Notes under the pieces: model-generated
The model's database searches: none
What the model was told of the DNA's origin: nothing
What the model saw: the letters and a program-made list of their open reading frames with translations, nothing else
Shown here: positions 48,924-59,403 of the stretch, in pieces
Numbering within the stretch: the first letter of the stretch is position 1
How the letters are laid out: each line of letters starts with the position of its first letter
NCBI GenBank assembly: GCA_949752735.1
Contig: OX457047.1
Location: forward strand, 38,274,741 to 38,338,740
Length of the DNA stretch: 64,000 bases
Origin: Lumbricus terrestris
Taxonomy: Eukaryota > Annelida > Clitellata > Crassiclitellata > Lumbricidae
Direction: 5' to 3'
Program-made: the position numbers and the translations under genes

Positions 48924-49196
48924 CATGGGCGGAGATTTGGGGGGGGACGGAAAGAGGCAAAAATTTCTGACCTTTTTCCCGAAATCTCGATAAAAATTTC
49001 TATATTCGTTGCCAAAAAAAGTTGACCTTTTTTTTATTTTTTTAGTCATCCGCCGAAATCTCAAAAAAAATTTCTTTTTTCGCAGCCAAAAAGTTGACGA
49101 CCTTTTTTGTTTTTGTTTTAGTCTTGACGCTCAACGATTGGGGGAGACAAATGCATGGGCCGTTCCCCCCTGTCCCACCCTAGGTCTCCGCCCATG
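48924..49196. mobile_element. hAT-type non-autonomous element, family CATGGGCGGAG (copy 2)
   Basis: Ends CATGGGCGGAGATTTGG and (reverse) CATGGGCGGAGACCTAGG; perfect 8-bp duplication GACCAGCA at 48916-48923 and 49197-49204. Interior AACGATTGGGGGA ... GCATGGGCCGT is shared with 19136-19165. Confidence 0.9.
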
Positions 49197-50874
49197 GACC
49201 AGCAGTCACAAAGTCGCAGATGGAACAATTGTAAGAATGTAACTGAAGGAATAGTTAGAAATGCAGACGCAAGTCATACACTCTGAATGCAACATTACCA
49301 CCTTGAACAACATAGGTAGTACAATATGGTGCATCAAATCGAATACATGTGTCATTAAGAATATATAGACTTGCATGTGTATACAAACACATAAGAACAG
49401 CTACATAACACTAAACATTCAGTATAGTTGCAACAGAATCACATAGCACCATTTCAACTCCAAAGATTGCTATGAGGGCCTGATTTCCCGGGTCCCTGAG
49501 GAGCTGAGAGACACCAATCAAATTGCCGAAGAACACAAGGACCTGGATGTTAGAAGTGGATACCTCATCCAATTAAATCCTGGCTGCACTCCTCAACCCA
49601 TGTTGAGAGAGTTGTGGGAGCAGAAACTCTTCTCACTCCTGGGTCATGCCAGGTTGCCAGTCACCAATTATAACGCCTCACCTGTTGGTGTTAGGTGAGG
49701 CATTATAATCGTAAAAGAGACAGACCGACATTTGTACAATACAGATGCAACGATAAATCAAATTCAAAAGAGACAAGAGGATATCTTAAAATACTGGTTT
49801 CTTCAGATTTGGTAGTATCTCCACCAATCAGCACTTCGATGAGTCTAATACTGTGTATCGAAGATATAATTCACATCAGTTTAAGTAGCCAAAATGTGAT
49901 CAAAGATCAAGTAGCCATCTGTATATAGAGTCCGTACAATACCAGTCAGCAAACATGAACATGCACACACACACCCCCACACATGCACATACACCCACAC
50001 CCCCACTCTCACACACACACTGTAAGCAGAATTAACAAGCATTCGTAAACTGTCAGTCAATGTGTGTGTCTGTTTTTTAATATACGTATTCTTACGAGCT
50101 CATTCACTCCACGAAGAACTTCAAGGAGACTTTGTTGAGAAGTTTAAAAAGGCACCATATAAATTGCCAGACACAGGTGAACTCTGCACCGAAGAAAACA
50201 GAACAATTACAATTAAACCATAAACTAAAACAGGCATCTAAGAAATAATGTATCCATGCATTTCACCAATATAACACAATAAACGCAGAACTTCACCATA
50301 ATGAATAATGTAGACCACGGAATTTGAAAATTATGCATTGAATACATCCGATAAGTGTACTCACATATTACTCAAGTATATTTAACATGTACGATGCTAA
50401 TACACTACACACAAGGTCATCAAGCTATCATTTCATTTCCCTTTACCTTTACGCTTACTCATTTACTTTCTGCTTCTCATAATTAATTTATTTGAAACAA
50501 GTACATAAGAAAACAAAATGTTACGAAATCATACTGTAGCAAATTTGTTGAGCTTTGTCCTTGAAACACAGGTACAAACCTTTTCTTTATTAGTTACCAT
50601 GTAGGATCTTAACAAAGTCCCACTTCGTGCAATTTGCCATCGTCATCAATAAAAGTTTTGCAACGGGAAAATATGGTACCATAAAAACACATAAATAATA
50701 GTACTATTATCTAATGCCAACATCAAGGAACAAATTATTAATTGGCAATGTTGATAGGTCACTGTGAACATAATTATGGGCTTTTCCCATATTCAACATT
50801 CGTTAATAGTGTGCAGAGCAGCTATCTCTATTCAAGTATCAGCACACAACCATTAACACTGAATATCCCCATAG

Positions 50875-51035
50875 CTCCTTGGTTTGACCTCTCTGGATTT
50901 TGACCTGGCACCGGTCGAACAGGGCAGCTTTGGCTATTGCGGACTTGATTTGATATAGCGCCGCTGAATAAACTGGTCTCTCTGACTTGGTTTTTGTGGG
51001 CGCCGAGAAATTCTCTAAGATTGACATTTACAATT
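50875..51035 (+). mobile_element. Same LINE family, 3' UTR fragment (copy 3)
   Basis: TTGACCTCTCTGGATTTTGA ... GATATAGCGCCGCTGAATAA ... TTTGTGGGCGCCGAGAAATT is nearly the same as 40405-40545. No coding part is retained. Confidence 0.8.
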
Positions 51036-51039
51036 TTAC

Positions 51040-53179
51040 ACTCACGAAGACTCTTGAAAGCCAAAAGTGCAAAGGAAAATAAGTCGTAAATGCACTAAAT
51101 ACTATTGCAAGGCATTCTCCTAGAAAATATACAAAATGTAATGTAAAACTGTAATGGCCTTTCGTCATCAAATTATTAAACGAAATTGACAAGATGCTGT
51201 CATTATTTTCAAGCGAAATGCTTGCTACACTTGTGTGTGTGTCTGCACCTAAGGATAATTATTAGATGATGTGTGCAATGCCCTTGCTGACTAGAAACCA
51301 TTTAAAAACTGAAAGAGACATTAAATTTATCATCATGGCTTCTCAATTTCCAGGAACATAGACACAGACTTCCTAAAAAAACTATATGTTTTACAAAGAC
51401 ACATTTTCTCAAAACGTTTTAAAATCACAGAAAATTTGTTTCTGGCACTCCACAGCCCTTGCTTGCTTCAAAACTACATGTAATCTTGCTATTTTCACAA
51501 CATGCCAACAAGGACAAATTCTTAACGCAATGTAAAAGTCAGTCTTTTTTACATTGATTAGCACCAAAGTTTAACATTTCCAGTAGCAACTTAGAATTTT
51601 TCAGAGCCAGTAAATCTTTGCCTTGCAATTGAAGTTCTTTCACAAGACTCGAAAAGTCTACACCAAAGTCCATATATTAATGTGAAACAGAAAACCGAAC
51701 ATAAAAACCATTCTACAAATGGTATTAACAATACCAACAGTGAAACTAACAGAAAGCTCATACAAAACTTTCATATCAATTGGCAAAAAAATACGGATAC
51801 ACAATAATAATAATATTAATAATAGCAGCAGTAGTAGTAATAATAATAACAATAATGACAACAACAACAATAATCTGAACTTACAAATATATCTTCCTCA
51901 AGTGTTTAAAATACGGGAAATAGAAATACCTGGGCACATATAAAAATAATTCTGTCCTCGTTGTGTGGTTAATATTCCTTAGATAGTAAAGCATAAACAA
52001 TAATAAAGATGTAACCTAGAGTCTAAGACATTTCTGCATGCTTCAAATTCATTTTTAGAACAAAATGAATCGCACACATGTTTGCTAAGATAATGATAAA
52101 AAAGTTACTAACGGCAACAGCTGCAATGAACTGATTAAAAAATAGGTAAAAAGTTCAAAACCATTAGTGCACCAGGATCTCAGCTGAAACATTATCTAAG
52201 CCAACTACACATCACACAATGAGACCAACAAGATAGTCAGCCGAAATTTACGAATTAGGCACAGAATCAAACAAAAAGGCACCAATTAAAACATATATCC
52301 CTCAAACAGGGCAAATGATAAATGCACATGCAACTTGGAAGCAGAAAATAAATGACCGAGCTTGAAGGAATAATTCTAGGAAGACAACCGCAAGAAGAGG
52401 CGCCATGCCACTGAATGCAAAGACAAATAAAGGAATTGCACTGGTCACAAAGAAGTTACAGAAATCTCATACAACACAGAATGGCTTTGGTGGCTCTTTG
52501 GGGTCCCTGAGGGTGGGGAACAATGAGGAAATAGACGAATACTGTTAATGTAGAGCTGTAGACGTTCATGCTGCACATCATCAAATTCATATTCGCAATA
52601 GAGAACATGAATCGATGGACAGTTGAAGTATGATGACTTGACAGATACTCATACTAGTTGATTGCATCTCTCTCTCCCTCTCTCTCTCTCTCTTTCTCTG
52701 TCTGTCTCTCTGACTGTCTGTCTCTCTTTTTCTAACTCTCTCTCTCTTTCTCTATCTCTCTCTATCTCTTCTGCTGAAAAAGGAAAATACTCCCAAGTCA
52801 TCATTGTCGACCTGTGGACTGTGTGCGTCCAAGACACAGCAATTTTTTTTTGGCATATTGGCATAGGAATAGAAGACAAAAGTGGACCACCAAACCCCCA
52901 TACATCAACCACAAGCAACTGCAAGCATGTCCAAGACAAATGCCTTTGTTCGCAAGAACAGCAAAGTTGAAAAGGATAAAATAGCAAAAAGGCAAAAAAC
53001 TAGTGGTAAATACAAAACTTAACTAAAAATCATTTGCAACTAAAAAGCATACAATTCAGCTATACCACATAAGACAAACTGATTATCAATCATCCAAAGT
53101 TACGCTCGAACCAAGTAATTATTCACCACATAAAATTACAACACTAGTTAACTGTTGGCATGGAAAACTGTACACAATT
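51040..53179. other. 3' flank of the LRR gene
   Basis: AT-rich with AAT/AAC microsatellite (51805-51875) and CT repeat; minus-strand transcription from the LRR gene probably ends here, but I cannot fix a poly(A) site. Confidence 0.4.
52664..52775. repeat. (CT)n-rich imperfect repeat
   Basis: CTCTCT runs with CTGT and CTTT interruptions in the region 3' of the LRR gene. Confidence 0.9.
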
Positions 53180-53468
53180 CTATGCGAGGGTGTTCAGCTT
53201 TGGTGCAGTATATTGCTGCCGCGAACCGGCTGGTTCTACCGTGTCCTTGTAAACGGCGCTGTACCTTACGGAACTCTTTTGCCGCTCACGACGTCGGCGA
53301 CTCACGACCGTCTGAATGAACCGGTAGAGAAAGCAGCCAATCACAGCAAGGCAGATGATGATGATGGGAATTACGATCGCGAGAACGACCGCCGATGAAC
53401 CCTTCTCAGTACAGCTGATCGGGTAGCTCTGTACGCTGTTGTCTTTAACATCGGCTGGCGCTACACAT
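53180..53468 (-). CDS. LRR receptor exon: end of LRRCT, transmembrane helix, cytoplasmic tail
   Basis: The acceptor ACATTTCAG|ATGTG supplies one base to complete an ACA codon. Two cysteines close the LRRCT, then helix, stop-transfer arginines and a tail ending APKLNTLA with TAG at 53180-53182. Confidence 0.88.
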
Positions 53469-55724
53469 CTGAAATGTATGAAAGGTAAATCTATCATGTA
53501 GTAGCTCTGGAACATGTGGCATTATTACCTATATATCGCTGAATTCACCCACAGGTCCTTAACTGTACAATGCCTACTAAAGATGGTTTATGAGAAAACT
53601 TTCATCATTACGATGCTATAATATATATGATTTTGGAATCATAATGCGTTTTTGAACAGCTTCTGACTGAGCATTTGATTAATTTTATGAATCATGTATG
53701 CTTATTACTATGTATGTACACATTGTACAGTACACCAAAAATGAAGATAGCAAATGGCCAAATACGGAATATATTCTTATCTTTATATATGCGGAATGTA
53801 GCAAAAGCATAAAAACTTTTTGAGGTGACATGGCAACATGCTTCTGTCGAACCACAATTATCTACTAAAACCTAGAAGATACTTTAAAATTCATTTGCGT
53901 CGCTGACTCGCTGAACATGTGATGTCAGTTTCTAGAGGACTTCTACCAGGGGTGTGCCCATTCCCACTGGTGTCAAGGTACACATGTCTGCTGTACTACT
54001 TTCAAATCGTGTTGATGCCAAGTACCGGCTGGAACCGAAGTAATGCAACTGACTCTTGAAAGGCTAACTTAAACTGCCTAATATTTGTTTATTGCATTTC
54101 AATGCAACGAGATTTGCTGAGCCAGCCATAGTGGCCACGAAATGCACAAGTGTGGGAGACGGTGGGAGTGTACAGCAGATAAGAAAGACCCTTGTACCCA
54201 ACTCAAACAGATGGTCACGAAATTGAATCATAGATTACCATAACTAGGTACTTAAGTTCTAAGCCATCCTTGACAGTTTATAAGTGCAAGCAACCAGTTG
54301 TTTCGCATCTTAAGTCAGTCCTTCATCTACAGTTGATGCCTGTCACAGGCTGTCAGTAGACTGCTCAAATGAATAAGATAAAAAAAATTAATCTTAAATA
54401 CACTATGTATTATAATTTAAAATTAAAAAAAATAATATAATAATTTATAGTCAGGGTTGAAAGTGGCTTGAAAAATTGTCGGGTCTCTTTGGGCCAAAGT
54501 GTGCTAAATACCAGTGTTTATTCAAGCGCCAACAAATGAATGCCGGGTCTGAGACCCCGACAGACCCGCCTCACTTTCAGCCCTGAATATAGTACTATAA
54601 TATGAAAAATATAAAAGTTTTGATGAAATATACTCAGTTCTTCACATCATTATGCATTCAAATGCTGATGTGGTCAGGTGGAAATTTAAAACTTCAATAA
54701 AAAAGATAAAAAGAAGTTTGAGCAAACATACGTGACATTTGTGAGATCAATCTCAGACCCTCGCATCCATTCGATTCCACAATCGCAATTCCACGGATTA
54801 TCCTCCAGCCGAATTTCGCTCAGGCTTGACCACTCCAGCACACTCTCTTCCAAAGTCGTCAGCTGGTTACTCTCCAGGTAGACAGATCGCAGCGATTTCT
54901 TTGAGTCATCAAACACGCCTGCTGGCAAACTCTGTATTTCATTTGAGCCGAGGTTCAATTTGTGAAGTTGTTCGAGACCGGCGAACGACTCCACGCTCAC
55001 GTTTTTAATGAAGCAGCTGTCAAGTTTTAGGGTTTCAAGTCGCTGATTACCCTCGAAGATGCGTGGAGGCAGCGACGTCAGGCGATTGCTACCAAGATTT
55101 AACTTCGTCAACGCTGTAACCTTGCTCAACGCTACCGCAGCAGAACTGATTTCTGTGATGTTGCAAGACGCACACGAAATGTGCGATAGACTGCTGGAAA
55201 CATTTCCAAACATCGAGGCACTGAACTGGAAGCCGCTGTTTCCATCGAGCTGCACTTGCACCAATCTAGGAAGGCGTGCAAAGAAATCCGGAGGCAATGT
55301 TGTCAAGCGATTGCGACTGAGATAGAGATCTAGCAAAGAATCGAGACCTGAAAATGCGTCCGCCGTTAAGGCACTCAGGTTGTTGTGTCGCAAGTCGAGC
55401 GTCTTCAGAGCCGTCATTCCCGCAAAAACGTCGTTGTTTATGCTGGTCAAGCCACTCCTGAGAATGCTCAGCGAGACAACGTGAGCGTACAACAGCTTGT
55501 CGGAAATCGTACCAAAATGACAGTTCTCATACACGACCGAAGTTACGTTATCCCAAATCTCCGTATGATTCAAGAAATCTTGACGGTCTTTGCAAGTCAC
55601 AGATGCTTCATTATCGTTACACGTGCAATTTGTAGGGCAAGCAACAGCCAGATTTATTCCGGCAAATGCAATCACAACGCAGAGACAAATCGCTGACTTC
55701 ATTCTGTATCTGCTTAGCCTGATT
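53180..55724 (-). CDS. Type I leucine-rich-repeat membrane receptor (419 aa)
   Basis: Seen: two minus-strand exons. Exon 54732-55724 holds a 22-nt leader, ATG at 55702, signal peptide (MKSAICLCVVIAFAGINLAVA), an LRRNT cap (CPTNCTCNDNEASVTC), about nine LRRs of LxxLxLxxNxL form, and the first part of an LRRCT (NPWNCDCGIEWM). Exon 53180-53468 completes the cap (TCVAP ... YPISC), then a 23-residue transmembrane helix (VVLAIVIPIIIICLAVIGCFL) and a ~50-residue basic tail (SRRRRERQ) with SVRYSAVYKD, where tyrosines may be phosphorylated. The donor GTATGT and acceptor TTTCAG agree in phase 2. Family knowledge: LRR ectodomains with paired caps mediate cell adhesion or ligand binding. The tail is too short for a kinase or TIR domain. 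I do not recognise the orthologue. Confidence 0.88.
53575..53790. repeat. Dispersed repeat shared with 27205-27412
   Basis: Contains TTATGAGAAAACTTTCATCA, TTTTTGAACAGCTTCTGAC, ATGAATCATGTATGCTTATTAC and GGAATATATTCTTATCTTTA in the same order as 27205-27412. It lies in the intron of the LRR gene. Confidence 0.75.
54452..54585. mobile_element. hAT-type non-autonomous element, CAGGGTTGAAAGTG ends
   Basis: 134 bp with ends CAGGGTTGAAAGTGG and (reverse) CAGGGCTGAAAGTGAGG; flanks TTTATAGT / AATATAGT (6 of 8). In the single coding-region intron of the LRR gene. Confidence 0.72.
54732..55724 (-). CDS. LRR receptor exon: signal peptide, LRRNT, LRRs, start of LRRCT
   Basis: The exon follows acceptor TTATTACAG at 55725-55726; the first 22 nt are 5' leader and coding begins at 55702. 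The in-frame codons upstream of that ATG read through the acceptor and are not coding. It ends GTCAC|GTATGT in phase 2. Confidence 0.88.
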
Positions 55725-55887
55725 CTGTAATAAAACAACCTGAACTGTTAATTTATGAAACAAATACAGAGTTGGCTAGTATAATAAATCCTGTATAGGC
55801 CCAGGTAGTGCCATAAATTATGTTCCACATGCACACTGTGTTCATTATGCAGAGCACAGCTATAGTTTAGTTGTATGTGCACTTATT

Positions 55888-56096
55888 ATAGCGCACCCTT
55901 CAAGCTCTCTCTCTCTCTACTCAGAGGCGCTCCCGACTGCAGAGTGGACACTGCATCGGAGTTTCACGCCGAAGCGCTGAGCAATTGCGAGTGAAGGACT
56001 TGCCCAAGGTCCTTACGCAGCGACTTAAGGTGGATTTGAACCTCAAAACTTCTGGCTTCAAGGCAACAATACCACCACTACACCACCGTGCCCCAC
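55888..56096 (-). mobile_element. tRNA-derived SINE, copy 4 (upstream of LRR gene exon)
   Basis: Antisense copy with a (CT)n expansion inside the tail (CAAGCTCTCTCTCTCTC) and a degenerate B-box (TTCAAATCC). It ends in the GGGGCACGG head at 56096. Confidence 0.85.
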
Positions 56097-58247
56097 AAAC
56101 ATAGTAGAGGATCTAAGCTAACAAAGCTACCATATATTACCACAAGAGGAGTGCACTCAACTTAGAGCTGAAGATGATAAGACTACAATCAGAACACAGC
56201 ACAAATATGCCTAATCAAAAGTGAAAGCAAGAGCACAGTCAGTAAATAGAGAAAATGTTTGCGTATCATGAGAATTTTCACCAAAATTCAAACAGAACAA
56301 TGGAAATTCAACAACTCAAAATTACCCCCATGATCGCAGTTGGTGTACACACTGAAAATCGCCAGCCAATTTCACATTTTTACATTATTACCATGGAATA
56401 AAACATTTAAGAAATTTTCTACTCACAGCAAATCAAACGTTCACTGATTTTCTTTCCCAGCTTTAAATTGTTAGAGTCAACAAGCGCCCCAAAAATCAAC
56501 CCACAACAAAACAATAATTCCCAACTTCTGTGTTGCTGGATATCTGTTAGTTCTGACTGAAGCTAAATTTATGTCGATTTCAGAACAATTGGCAGAGGAT
56601 CGAATGAATCCTGGTGGCAGTGAATTATCTCCAACGCGTCAGCCACTATGCCACTAATATAAACGTGACAATTAATATGCTAACCTGCTTTGCCTGGTTC
56701 AAACAGGACGTTCTAGTTTCAAAATAATTATTAGCATACGGTACAAGAAGCCCTACATAAAGCCAACGCCCTTAGGACTAGACTAGGCTTCGGTGTTATC
56801 CACAAGAATCGTACAAATCAATGTTTTCGGTGACCTACATAGAGCGCAAATCCGTTCAAAATTTAACAGTAAGGCAACGTCTGTTAAATAAGAGCGCCAC
56901 TTAAAATCTGTACCTTACCAGACAATGTCGGAATCTGTTATACGAACCCTAATAACAATCTAGTGTTACACCGACGCAGTTTGTTTGTAAAGTTCCGACA
57001 GGGTGTACGGCCGTAAGTTCCAGACTGATGACGAGAAGCGGAAATTTTAACCAGCTTTCGTTATTATTCTCATCGAAAATCACCGCAAGTCACACACCGA
57101 TCGACTATTGCTCAATCTTTTATCAATGCTGGTAAATCCCTTTTCCGTGTTGACAATGCGCGTTCGTAAAATGGTTCTGATTCACAATCACAATAGCGTT
57201 GACGGGAAATCAGATGTTAAGCGCTTCAGCAACAGTTCAAGCGCTGACTACATGTGGTTGGCATTCATCCACGCACAAACACTAAGCGCTTCATTGGAAG
57301 TCGAGCGCTGCAAAGCGCCGTTTCTACGTAGCCGCGGTTTTTCTCTTTTCCAAGTAGACTTTGACAACACAGTCGTAGATTTGTGTTTATTCAGCTTTCA
57401 AAGGAAAATTACTCAGACAAATGTGCGGAGTCAGCTTATATATATAATGCACACACACATACACCTAGGCTGCAATATAGCCTAATGCAGGCAGAAGATG
57501 CTTAAGACACTGGTAGGCCTAGCTGGTAACTGGCTGGTAGCTCTAACGCTCCGTGCATCCAGTAACTTTGATGACTTCAAGAAACCGGTTTGCGATACCG
57601 TTTTAAATGTGGTGGCTGTAGGACACAGCAAGATTTTATATAAGGAGTCTTCGAAGACTTAAGATCTTTGGGCCAAGTGCGCATACAACCACATAATTAG
57701 ATACGACACTGTTCAGAGGCTCAGAGCTATTTATATCCGACAGTAGGCCTACAGTTGTTGCCGATATTGTTACGCTACTTCTGTTAGGCCTATTGTTTTA
57801 ACTATTAGGCCTACGAAATTATTAGGGCTGCCACATTTAGATAAGTTTTGCAATTTCGTCATTAGCGTATTTATAAACTATTAATAACTAATAGTCTACA
57901 TGTAGCCTCTATAGGCCCACTTTAGTCGCGGTCTTTAGGCTATAAAAGACACTTCAATTTCAAAACGCTATTAGGCCAACCTTATAGGCCTAAAATTAGG
58001 CTATAAATTATTAATATTATTCCGGTACGCTCCTGTGTATATAATGCATACACAGGCCTACATGCCTGGAATACGTTTTTATAGGCGTTGAGAGCCTAAT
58101 GTTGGGCAAAATAAACCTATATGTTAGCCTATTCACGTAAATTAAATTTGATTAAGCATAGGCCTCCATTGTGCAGCTCATAGCCCGAACAGGCAACAGA
58201 CAAACAGACTTGATAGGACAGACAGACAGACACACAGAAGACAGACA

Positions 58248-58248
<1 letters not shown>
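56097..58248. other. Upstream region of the LRR gene
   Basis: A minus-strand GTAAGG donor near 56911-56920 (after GACATTGTCTG) could end a non-coding first exon. Four AGCGCT motifs lie at 57220-57309. From 57480 on, TAGGCCTA-type motifs become dense. Confidence 0.35.
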
Positions 58249-58343
<95 letters not shown>

Positions 58344-58520
58344 AAGGCAGGCAGGCAGGCAGGCAGGTAGAAAGACTGACTGACTGACTGACTGACTGAC
58401 TGACTGACTGACTGACTGACTGACTGACTGACTGACTGACTGACTGACTGACTGACTGACTGACTGACTGACTGACTGACTGACTGACTGACTGACTGAC
58501 TGACTGACTGACTGACTGAC
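58249..58520. repeat. (AC)n-(GGCA)n-(GACT)n compound array
   Basis: About 46 AC units, six GGCA-type units, then about 36 perfect GACT units. Confidence 0.97.
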
Positions 58521-58642
58521 AGGTAGGCAGAATCAAGGTTCGTCGCCGTACATGTAAATAATTGTAATTATTGTCAACATAAAATTGTAAAGCTTTGTAA
58601 TAATATTGATTTAAAATGGAGCCTTTAAGCTTTGTAGTTATA

Positions 58643-58894
58643 CAGTGGCGTAGACAAGGTGGGGTTTAGAGGGTTAAAAAAGACATTAGCTTAGGAAAAA
58701 GTTTAAAAAAGATTATTTATCTACTTAAGTAAGAAAAAAAATTGTTTGCAGTAACAATTGTTTTTCTTGCTTTATTCCCTTTGTTACTTTACTCCTTTTT
58801 ATTTACTGTAATACTGTTGGGTCGGTGTCAGGAAGGGCATCCGGCCAAGCCATAACCACACCCCCCCCATAATAAATTCCTGGCTACGCCACTG
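58643..58894. mobile_element. hAT-type non-autonomous element, family CAGTGGCGTAGCCAGG (copy 2)
   Basis: Ends CAGTGGCGTAGACAAG and (reverse) CAGTGGCGTAGCCAGG. The interior motif GGAAGGGCATCCGGCCAAG and AATAAATTCCTGGCTACGCC match the copy at 45606. No clear flank duplication. Confidence 0.8.
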
Positions 58895-59277
58895 TATATA
58901 GTCATAGGCCCTCTTATAAGTGCAGCGAAACTAAGTCCACACGTCTTATAGACCATTTAGGCTACTCAGCGTAAGCCTGATGGATTGTTGAGACACAGTT
59001 AGACAGACAAAGGGAGACAGTGAGAGACGGAGAGAGGGAGACAGTGAGAGACAGAGGGAGACAGTGAGAGACAGAGGGTGACAGAGAGAGAGAGAGACAG
59101 GGACAGAGACGGAGACGTACAGAATAGGCCACCGAGATAGGCATGCATGGATGGTTGTAGTAGGCCTAGAGGTTCTTCAATACGACTCTAAGCTACCAAT
59201 GTATAGGCCTACACACAATCATAACTATCTACTCGATCGGTAACATATCAGAGTAACCTCCTGTAACCACCCCAATT

Positions 59278-59403
59278 ATGGGTGAGTACGGTGTCGTCAC
59301 GTCATCGCTGACGTCCAGCAACTCCTGGATTCAAATCCCGGACCATGACTTCACCAGGACGCTTTTCGGAGGCCTACAGACGAACAGGGACACGCCGGCA
59401 ATC
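59278..59403 (+). CDS. ANL enzyme exon 1 (probable start)
   Basis: ATG at 59278 has A at -3 and G at +4. It encodes MGEYGVVTSSL, then SWIQIPDHDFTRTLFGGLQ and a TPAI end; the donor ATC|GTAAGT is consensus and phase 0. An alternative is an internal exon starting after TCCAG near 59319. Confidence 0.68.

Noticed and set aside
54686..55738. Single-exon reading of the LRR gene from MFYYRIRLSRYRMKS to LSFLLKF
   Set aside because: The first residues read through the acceptor and the last through the GTATGT donor; splicing to 53468 restores the LRRCT cysteines and membrane helix.
57108..57485. 125-aa plus frame
   Set aside because: No recognisable domain, no splice signals in phase, in the upstream region of the LRR gene.
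58129..58536. 135-aa SVSQ/VCVC frame; array could be mistaken for a CRISPR
   Set aside because: Perfect 2- and 4-bp microsatellites without spacers; eukaryotic context.
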